From the NCBI GenBank assembly GCA_024278285.1, contig JAJRTM010000786.1, positions 1 through 7,531 on the forward strand: DNA of 7,531 nucleotides, in the 5' to 3' direction. Below are positions 1 to 4,651 of the stretch, one piece after another; positions within the stretch are counted from its first letter, which is position 1, and the number at the start of each line of letters is the position of its first letter. Under the pieces are notes generated by a model. The model did no database searches, was not told the DNA's origin, and was given only the letters and a program-made list of their open reading frames with translations. The stretch is from Planctomycetota bacterium (lineage in GTDB: Bacteria > Planctomycetota > Planctomycetia > Planctomycetales > Planctomycetaceae). A program made the translations under genes and the position numbers.

Positions 1-1
1 C

Positions 2-106
2 GCGAGTGATCAAACGAAAAATGTCCCGCTGGAACAAATGCCGCCCCGAACACAGAAAGCGTCCCCCATTGAAGAAAACCTTTGCACAGACAGTAGTTAT
101 GAATAA
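2..106 (+). CDS. possible 3' end of an upstream gene (partial)
   Basis: Reading from base 2, the frame stays open for 34 codons and ends at a TAA at 104-106. It has no start codon in the window, so it would be the C-terminal tail of a gene beginning to the left. The predicted tail is polar and rich in Pro, Gln and Glu, with no recognisable motif. The neighbouring frame, starting at base 3, is also open for 35 codons but reads as a strongly Lys/Arg-rich peptide, which is more typical of a shadow frame. The stretch is too short for coding statistics, and it may simply be non-coding. Confidence 0.25.
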   Translation, partial: ASDQTKNVPLEQMPPRTQKASPIEENLCTDSSYE

Positions 107-170
107 TTGAACGGTATTGCCGTTAAACGAATGATCTGTCTTCGTGCAGGATCTGTTGAACGCCCCTTAG

Positions 171-180
171 TAATATAAAT
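171..180 (+). promoter_or_regulatory. possible -10-like AT-rich element before the isomerase gene
   Basis: The sequence TAATATAAAT lies about 20 bases before the ATG at 201 and is the most -10-like stretch in the gap. A TTGAAC hexamer sits at 156-161, but the spacer to either -10 register is only about 9 to 12 bases, too short for a standard sigma-70 promoter. Only the AT-rich element is suggested, and the resulting leader would be very short. Confidence 0.18.
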
Positions 181-200
181 ATCTTTATTGGAAAACGTCA

Positions 201-1025
201 ATGAAATTAGGATTGATCAACTCTGCCTGGGCACAGGCGGGACGGGAGACGGCCTGGGGAATTCAGAAAACGAAAGAACTGGGCTTCGACTGTATCGATA
301 TTTTTACCGATCCCCTTTCGATTGATATTCGTGAGCGACAACTGGTTAAACGAGAATGTGATCGATTGGATTTGCCCATTATTTCGGTTTGTTGTGTCGC
401 AGCGGGTCTGATTGATTTCAACTCCAGTGTGCGAAATTTCCATCTTGAACGAGTGAAAGCTTATCTTGATTTATGTTACGAATACGAAGCCGAGAATTTA
501 TTGCTGGTGCTGGGTGAATATATCTGGAACCGTGAAGTGATCCCCCCGGCTGAACAATGGCAACTGGGTGTTGATGCCTGCAGGGAGCTGGCAGAATACG
601 CGGACCGGCTAAATTTGAAAATTGCGATGGAACTCGAACCGTTTCCGCTTTCGCTTCTGGACAGTGTCGATGCGATGGTGAAGTTCATCGATGAAGTTGA
701 CCATCCTGCATTGCAGGCGAATATCGATATTTCTCACTTGCTGCTGGCTAATCTGGAACCAGCGCAATTACAGAAGCTGAACGGCAAGGCGATTCACGTA
801 CATATTTCAGATTGCGATGGAAAAGTACATGGCGATTTGCCCCCCGGAAGAGGCGTTGTCGATTTCCCGGCTTACCTGCAAGAATTGAAAAAACTAAATA
901 TCGAAGGAACAATTTCCCTCGAACTCGAATTTTCTCCCAATCCGGACAGCATCGAAGACTGGGTGCGAGAAGCGTACGAAGCAACCAGTAAACTGATGGC
1001 CCAGTCTGGCTTGAGGAATCTGTAA
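201..1025 (+). CDS. sugar phosphate isomerase/epimerase family protein (xylose isomerase-like TIM barrel)
   Basis: This 274-residue protein has the length and motif order of the AP-endonuclease-2 / xylose-isomerase-like TIM-barrel family, whose members isomerise or epimerise sugars and related polyols using a divalent metal. Candidate metal ligands fall at the expected strand ends: Glu144/Glu146 in MELEP, Asp176 and His179 in NIDISH, His199/His201 in HVHISD, and Glu241/Glu243 in SLELEF. A GRGVVDF segment at 216-222 matches the loop that usually follows the His strand. The start has only a weak GGAAAA ribosome site 8 bases upstream. There is no signal peptide, so the protein is probably cytoplasmic. 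The substrate cannot be told from sequence, and no sugar-pathway gene adjoins it. The next gene lies 275 bases downstream on the same strand, so it appears to be transcribed alone or as the last gene of a unit. The family call is firm; any specific reaction would be a guess. Confidence 0.88.
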   Translation: MKLGLINSAWAQAGRETAWGIQKTKELGFDCIDIFTDPLSIDIRERQLVKRECDRLDLPIISVCCVAAGLIDFNSSVRNFHLERVKAYLDLCYEYEAENLLLVLGEYIWNREVIPPAEQWQLGVDACRELAEYADRLNLKIAMELEPFPLSLLDSVDAMVKFIDEVDHPALQANIDISHLLLANLEPAQLQKLNGKAIHVHISDCDGKVHGDLPPGRGVVDFPAYLQELKKLNIEGTISLELEFSPNPDSIEDWVREAYEATSKLMAQSGLRNL

Positions 1026-1133
1026 CTTCTTCACTCGATACAAGTTAAGTTTTTCAGCATTGATGAGAAATGACTTGGAGCAACCAAAGAAAACTTCTGG
1101 AGAAAATTATCGCTTTTGTTATTTTTTTATCTG

Positions 1134-1163
1134 ATTTGTGAAATAATTCACTGTTTCACAAAT
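1134..1163. repeat. 10-bp perfect inverted repeat; possible weak terminator or operator
   Basis: ATTTGTGAAA at 1134-1143 is exactly complementary to TTTCACAAAT at 1154-1163, with a 10-base loop, followed by TCCTTTT. It lies in the 275-base gap between the isomerase gene and the Cys-pair membrane protein. The stem is AT-rich and the T stretch short and offset, so it would be a poor intrinsic terminator for the upstream gene, whose stop is 108 bases away. A symmetric 30-base AT-rich site could equally be a dimeric regulator's operator for the downstream gene. I see no other strong signal in 1026-1300 apart from the ribosome site just before 1301. Confidence 0.4.
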
Positions 1164-1300
1164 TCCTTTTAGCGGAAAATGATAATATGACGTACCATGT
1201 GCAACTGTTTTGTTTGGATGAGCATGCGATAAAAAAGCGAAGTAAATATCGATAGTACAGCGTCCCCTTACCCTTCTGTTCGTAAACCTGGAGTGAAGCG

Positions 1301-1933
1301 ATGACACAAGAAAATGAGATGAATCACGATGGTGATGGTTTCGAGGCTGCCCCGAATATGGTTCCCGGAGAAATCGAAGCTGCTGAGCAAATTGATCCGG
1401 CAAATGGTCCCGTTCGACGTAGCGGAATGAAGACAAAACTTTTCTTTGTGTTTGCAGGCTTACTTTATGCAGGTGGCTGGGGTTATGCCAATAAGGAAGA
1501 CTTCAAGGACGCATTCGGACTTCAGGCGGAAGCAAACCATTTAGCATCAACTTCCCTGGACGGAGCTTTCCAAGACACAGAGGCGCATGGTTGCTGTCCC
1601 GCAATGATGGCAGAAATGACGGAAGCACAGGCGGCTAGCCAGGAAGGTTCTTGCCCACTTACCGCTGAAGCAGATGCTGTTGCAAAAAAAGAAACCTGCT
1701 GCGAAGACGGAAGAAAAAAAGCAATGATCGCCGCCCTGTTGGAAGGAACGGGTGACAGAACAGATGATGGTACCGATTCATCAGAAGAAAAAGCGGCTCC
1801 CAAATCAGAGGATGCCACAGAAGAAGTAACAGAAAAAGTAGCAACTCCAGAAAAAAAAGAAGCCTCTGTGAAGGATTCAGAAGAAACAGAGTCCAAGAAA
1901 GCAGAAACGGAACCCGCAACCGCGAAAGAATAG
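1301..1933 (+). CDS. single-span membrane protein with Cys-Cys pairs and Lys/Glu-rich tail, function unknown
   Basis: I do not recognise this 210-residue protein. Residues 1-40 are acidic and polar and end in an Arg pair. Residues 44-63 form one hydrophobic segment preceded by a short Lys/Arg patch (RRSGMKTK), so by the positive-inside rule the N-terminus is cytoplasmic and the rest is outside the inner membrane. The exported part carries five cysteines: Cys98-Cys99 in HGCCPAM, Cys118 in GSCPL, and Cys133-Cys134 in TCCED. Residues 150-210 are low-complexity Lys/Glu/Ala/Thr and probably disordered. The start is supported by GGAG at 1290-1293, 7 bases before the ATG. An internal Met43 just before the membrane segment would make that segment a plain signal anchor, but it has no comparable site. 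Vicinal cysteines in an exported domain could bind a soft metal, form disulfides or hold a cofactor; this is inference only. It faces the Fe-S protein gene, with a hairpin between them. Confidence 0.72.
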   Translation: MTQENEMNHDGDGFEAAPNMVPGEIEAAEQIDPANGPVRRSGMKTKLFFVFAGLLYAGGWGYANKEDFKDAFGLQAEANHLASTSLDGAFQDTEAHGCCPAMMAEMTEAQAASQEGSCPLTAEADAVAKKETCCEDGRKKAMIAALLEGTGDRTDDGTDSSEEKAAPKSEDATEEVTEKVATPEKKEASVKDSEETESKKAETEPATAKE

Positions 1934-1943
1934 CTTCGTGTGC

Positions 1944-1962
1944 CACGGCTCTGTGAGCCGTG
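1944..1962. repeat. 8-bp perfect palindrome with 3-nt loop between convergent genes
   Basis: CACGGCTC at 1944-1951 pairs perfectly with GAGCCGTG at 1955-1962 around a TGT loop. It sits in the 50-base gap between the stop codons of two convergent genes, 10 bases after the + strand stop and 21 bases before the - strand stop. The GC-rich stem could block transcription from both sides, but no T-run follows on either strand, so it is not a textbook intrinsic terminator. The short stem and tight loop resemble a dispersed REP-like unit. Confidence 0.6.
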
Positions 1963-1983
1963 CTGCGTACGATGGTTGATGTG

Positions 1984-3030
1984 TCACAAAGGCATTTCGT
2001 CGAGGCTGTCGATTAAATCGTCCAGGTGATTTCGTGAGCTGGATGTTTGTTTGTCTCTGCGTTTGGGTAAGCCGATATTTTTCCCGACCGCGGTGCGTCC
2101 TTCAGCAACCAGTTCGCGGTCTCGTTCTTTGACAGCCAGATCGATGGAGGATTCTGCTCCGAACAATTTGGAAAGATCGATTTTGAATCCTGCAATTTCG
2201 CCTTCTGCACCCGCGATAGCTGATGATTTATGTCCGGGAAACAGAATCGCATTTTCAGGACAGACACGACTGCAAGCCGGGCATCCTTTTTTGCAGTTGT
2301 CCTGCGTTTCGACAAGAATCAAATCCTGACCGCTTACGCCGTAAACGCCAAACAGGCAAAAGTCGATGCACTCCAGGCAATTCGTGCAACGCGCGTAATC
2401 AATCACCGGATACCACCGCCGCTTGACCGGTTCGGGCGGCGTCTGATTTTTTTCCTTACTACTTTGAGAATCTTGACCGTTTTGAGGATCTTCTGCAAGT
2501 AAATATTGTTGCGTTTGTTCCGGTTTTGAGTTTCCATTATTCCAGTCGGTTAACTCAACCGTTTCCACTGCCTGCTCCTGGGCAATCCGTTTTATTTCTT
2601 CGATGTAATCATCGACCTCGCTACTGACTTTTAAGTCGATACAATACAAAAACCGATTGGGAAGCGTTCCGATACCTGCCCCCTTTTGGCTATTCGCTTC
2701 GCTGGCAGATTCCTGTTCGGCTTGTTCTTTTTCATCGTTGTCATCAATTAAAAGTGACTGCCCCTCTTTTCCTGCAATTCCCTGCCGATGCAGTGTCCAG
2801 CGGATGGCTCGTGGGTAAAGCCAGGAAAGGACCACGAAATCGCCAGGGATCGATTTGAGAAACAGCATCCCGGTATGGTCAGCGTGCATATCATACAAGT
2901 GAGGCACGACCCCCACTTCGATGGTTGCCTCCATCAGCAGACGGGCAGCAAGTTCTTGCTCCAGTTGTTTTTGCTGGGGGTTTTTACTCTGTGATTGAGA
3001 AATTACCACTGTCAATTTTCGTGCAGCCAT
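1984..3030 (-). CDS. ferredoxin family protein with two [4Fe-4S] motifs and an unassigned N-terminal domain
   Basis: This 348-residue protein carries a bacterial ferredoxin-type module at about 208-265. The first cluster motif is Cys215-x2-Cys218-x2-Cys221-x3-Cys225. The second is Cys246-x3-Cys250-x2-Cys253-x3-Cys257 followed by Pro. Together they should hold two [4Fe-4S] clusters for electron transfer. The first motif lacks the usual Pro after its last Cys, and the second has a 3-residue first spacing; both are tolerated variations. Residues 1-95 and 119-160 form a region I cannot assign, with a striking stretch HLYDMHADH at 44-52 and LSWLYPRA at 68-75. Acidic or Gln-rich low-complexity linkers lie at about 96-118 and 165-200. 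The tail after 266 is charged and unassigned. There is no signal peptide or membrane span, so it is probably cytoplasmic. The ribosome site before the ATG is weak. No redox partner gene adjoins it, so the electron acceptor is unknown. Confidence 0.85.
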   Translation of the reverse strand: MAARKLTVVISQSQSKNPQQKQLEQELAARLLMEATIEVGVVPHLYDMHADHTGMLFLKSIPGDFVVLSWLYPRAIRWTLHRQGIAGKEGQSLLIDDNDEKEQAEQESASEANSQKGAGIGTLPNRFLYCIDLKVSSEVDDYIEEIKRIAQEQAVETVELTDWNNGNSKPEQTQQYLLAEDPQNGQDSQSSKEKNQTPPEPVKRRWYPVIDYARCTNCLECIDFCLFGVYGVSGQDLILVETQDNCKKGCPACSRVCPENAILFPGHKSSAIAGAEGEIAGFKIDLSKLFGAESSIDLAVKERDRELVAEGRTAVGKNIGLPKRRDKQTSSSRNHLDDLIDSLDEMPL

Positions 3031-3298
3031 ATTTTGAAAATATCCGTTAGAAGTCGTGCAATCAAAAGATGTTTCTATCAGAGTACGTAGATTCCCCTGT
3101 TAAATCTACTCTTGTTTGAAGTCTGGAAAAGTTTCTGTCAAATTGAAGAATTTGTCCGCCTGAGAACCTGTCCAATGACTGCTGCCTCTTCAATTCTTGG
3201 TATCATTTGAACAATTACATAAATCGCATTGATCGAGAAGTGCAACAGCGTCAAGATGCTAAGCAAATGCTACTACTGGTAAAGAAAAGGAATCTGTG
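3031..3298. other. divergent intergenic region between the ferredoxin and DUF1877 genes
   Basis: The region should carry promoters for both flanking genes. The best + strand candidate is TTGGTA at 3197-3202 with TAAATC at 3220-3225, spacer 17, leaving about a 70-base leader; the -10 match is poor. I see no clear - strand promoter, no long repeat and no small gene with a convincing ribosome site. Confidence 0.3.
3287..3292 (+). promoter_or_regulatory. ribosome binding site that sets the DUF1877 start
   Basis: AAGGAA ends 6 bases before the ATG at 3299, a good spacing. The in-frame GTG at 3296 would be only 3 bases away, too close, so the ATG is preferred. Confidence 0.55.
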
Positions 3299-3793
3299 AT
3301 GGCAAGTCGAGGAGTTCATTTTGCTCTTTCTGATGAAGAGCAAATAAAGTTGGCTGACCTGGCGAAATCTCAGGGAAATGTGGTTGAATATATTCAGGAA
3401 GAGATTGAAGATCGTTGGGATCATGAATGGTTGTGCGAAACAGATAAAGCCTGGGATGCAATTCATCGCTGCCTCACAGATGGTTTTCTTTCGTTTGATG
3501 ATACAACACCTTTACATTGGTGCGTGCTTGGCGGTACACCAATGCATTACGAAGACGATTATATTATTTCCTTTGTTGATAAAAAGAAGGTAAAATCGGT
3601 TGCCAATGCAATAGAGAAGTTTACGGAAGTTGATTTTCGTAAAAAATACGATGCGATTGATGCAAGTGACTATGGCATGGAATTATCGAACGAGGATTTT
3701 GAATATACCTGGGAAAACTTCCAGGACCTGCGAGCTTTTTACCGTAAAGCAGCCAATGCAGACCGTTCAGTGATTTTTACTGTTGACCAGTAG
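3299..3793 (+). CDS. DUF1877 (YfbM-like) family protein
   Basis: This 164-residue protein matches the DUF1877 pattern as I know it. There is an N-terminal SRGVHFALSDEE segment, a conserved DKAWDAIHRCLTDG block (about 49-62), a PLHWCVLGG block near 71-79, an EDDYIISF segment, and a C-terminal YTWENFQDLRAFYRKAA helix region ending in a short hydrophobic strand. E. coli YfbM is the best-known relative. The biochemical role of the family is not established, and nothing here adds to it. There is no signal peptide or membrane segment, so it is probably cytoplasmic. The frame also offers a GTG one codon earlier, but the ribosome site favours the ATG. It stands alone, divergent from the ferredoxin gene and convergent with the metal lipoprotein gene, so the neighbours give no functional clue. 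Confidence 0.85.
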   Translation: MASRGVHFALSDEEQIKLADLAKSQGNVVEYIQEEIEDRWDHEWLCETDKAWDAIHRCLTDGFLSFDDTTPLHWCVLGGTPMHYEDDYIISFVDKKKVKSVANAIEKFTEVDFRKKYDAIDASDYGMELSNEDFEYTWENFQDLRAFYRKAANADRSVIFTVDQ

Positions 3794-3840
3794 CCATTAT
3801 TAAAATTTCGGGATGAGATCTGTTTGTGGCTCGAACCTGC

Positions 3841-3873
3841 GGTATCCCGACCATCAAAGATGGTCGGGATACC
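3841..3873. repeat. 15-bp perfect palindrome with 3-nt loop; possible bidirectional terminator
   Basis: GGTATCCCGACCATC at 3841-3855 is exactly complementary to GATGGTCGGGATACC at 3859-3873, with an AAA loop. It lies between two convergent genes, 47 bases after the + strand stop and 23 bases after the - strand stop. Such a long GC-rich stem should be very stable as RNA from either strand. No T-run follows on either side, so it is not a canonical intrinsic terminator. It may instead stabilise 3' ends or belong to a dispersed palindromic repeat family. Confidence 0.8.
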
Positions 3874-3896
3874 CGGAAATCGATTATAAATCAGTG

Positions 3897-4460
3897 TTAG
3901 TGATCGTGGCCTTCATGTCCGTGGCTGATTTTTCCGCGATACTGTTTTCCTTTAATGGTCACGACCAAAGTTGCATCGCCGTGATCGTGATCCAGTTCTT
4001 CTGCGAATTCTTTATCCGTAGAAACGAAGCGAGATGAAGCACCTTCTGCTTCTCCTGCATCGGGTGAAGCAGCCAACGTGAATTGCTCTCCTTTACCTTC
4101 ATGCTTGAGATTCACAACAACCTGCTTGGCTTCAATCGCAACGGCTTTCTTTGCTGCAGAATCGAGAATGTAAATAGTGACACTCCCTGCATCGTGATTG
4201 TGCACGACTTCTGCATGGAATTCTTCTTTTCCGAGTTCGACTAAATCGCCATCGTGCGGACCATGCGAAGGATGATCGTGACCGGCGTGATCGTGACCAT
4301 CTCCACCGTGGTCGTGTCCGTCTCCTTCATGATGCTCTCCTTCAGCAGCATTTTCTTTTGCTCCGCCTCCCGCGTCGCCATCGCCCCCCGAATTGCCGCA
4401 ACCTAAAAATAGAGCCAAACTCAAGCTGCAAAGCCAAAATGCCATTCTGTTCTTGTTCAT
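3897..4460 (-). CDS. His-rich lipoprotein, probable periplasmic metal-binding partner of the RND pump
   Basis: This 187-residue protein begins with a short charged N-region, a hydrophobic core (about 7-20) and a lipobox-like FLGC ending at Cys21, so it is probably lipidated and membrane-anchored on the periplasmic side. The lipobox has Phe rather than Leu at -3. A Gly/Asp-rich linker leads into a tract at 43-69 with ten histidines in GDGHDH-like units. The central part, about 70-175, looks like a beta-rich domain opening with HDGDLVELG and EFHAEVVHNHD, followed by TIYILD. The C-terminus adds two further His groups, HDH at 158-160 and the terminal GHEGHDH. I count 20 histidines in all. His/Asp tracts of this kind bind Zn, Ni, Co or Cu in other proteins. 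Its position just downstream of a heavy-metal RND pump on the same strand suggests it buffers or hands over metal; that role is inferred. A possible AAGGA site lies about 14 bases before the ATG, further than ideal. Confidence 0.82.
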   Translation of the reverse strand: MNKNRMAFWLCSLSLALFLGCGNSGGDGDAGGGAKENAAEGEHHEGDGHDHGGDGHDHAGHDHPSHGPHDGDLVELGKEEFHAEVVHNHDAGSVTIYILDSAAKKAVAIEAKQVVVNLKHEGKGEQFTLAASPDAGEAEGASSRFVSTDKEFAEELDHDHGDATLVVTIKGKQYRGKISHGHEGHDH

Positions 4461-4530
4461 CGTCTTACTTTCTTTCCTTGTTGAAAATTTCCGTGTTACA
4501 GTTCTTTACCCGATTTCCACCGTCTGGCGA

Positions 4531-4637
4531 GGGTAGGGTCCGCTGTGCGTACCACGCTTGAAGAGTTATGTGTCCTACGATGGCAATGTGCGTTCTCTAG
4601 CGTGGGCCACAATTGGTGTGCACAGCACACCCTACCC
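4531..4637. repeat. 107-base imperfect inverted repeat inside the metal-efflux gene pair
   Basis: The left arm at 4531-4558 begins GGGTAGGGT, and the right arm at 4599-4637 ends in its complement ACCCTACCC. The arms continue in register through GCTGTGC/GCACAGC and ACCA/TGGT to CGCT/AGCG, with two mismatches, two positions that pair as G-U in + strand RNA, and a bulge of about 11 bases on the right arm. The right arm contains its own hairpin, GGTGTGC (4615-4621), loop ACA, GCACACC (4625-4631). The element nearly fills the 191-base gap between the RND pump gene and the lipoprotein gene. No transposase or coding frame lies inside. It may be a non-autonomous palindromic repeat, an RNA structure that lowers read-through into the lipoprotein gene, or both. 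Confidence 0.65.
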
Positions 4638-4651
4638 AGCTACATCCCGGT

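Noticed and set aside
110..124. 5-bp hairpin AACGG-TATTG-CCGTT just after the possible upstream stop codon
   Set aside because: The stem is too short and no T-run follows, so a terminator cannot be supported.
1522..1896. 124-codon - strand frame opposite the Cys-pair membrane protein
   Set aside because: Its Ser/Phe-rich product simply mirrors the Lys/Glu-rich tail codons of the + strand gene, which has a good ribosome site and coherent topology.
2051..2502. Overlapping + strand frames opposite the ferredoxin gene
   Set aside because: The opposite strand has an unmistakable double Cys cluster motif; these frames have no recognisable content.
3296..3298. GTG as the start of the DUF1877 gene
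   Set aside because: It is only 3 bases from the AAGGAA ribosome site, while the adjacent ATG at 3299 has a normal 6-base spacing.
4273..4330. Short tandem-like DNA repeats (GATCGTGACC-type units)
   Set aside because: They are explained by the codons for the GHDH-rich tract of the lipoprotein rather than being an independent repeat or CRISPR-like array.
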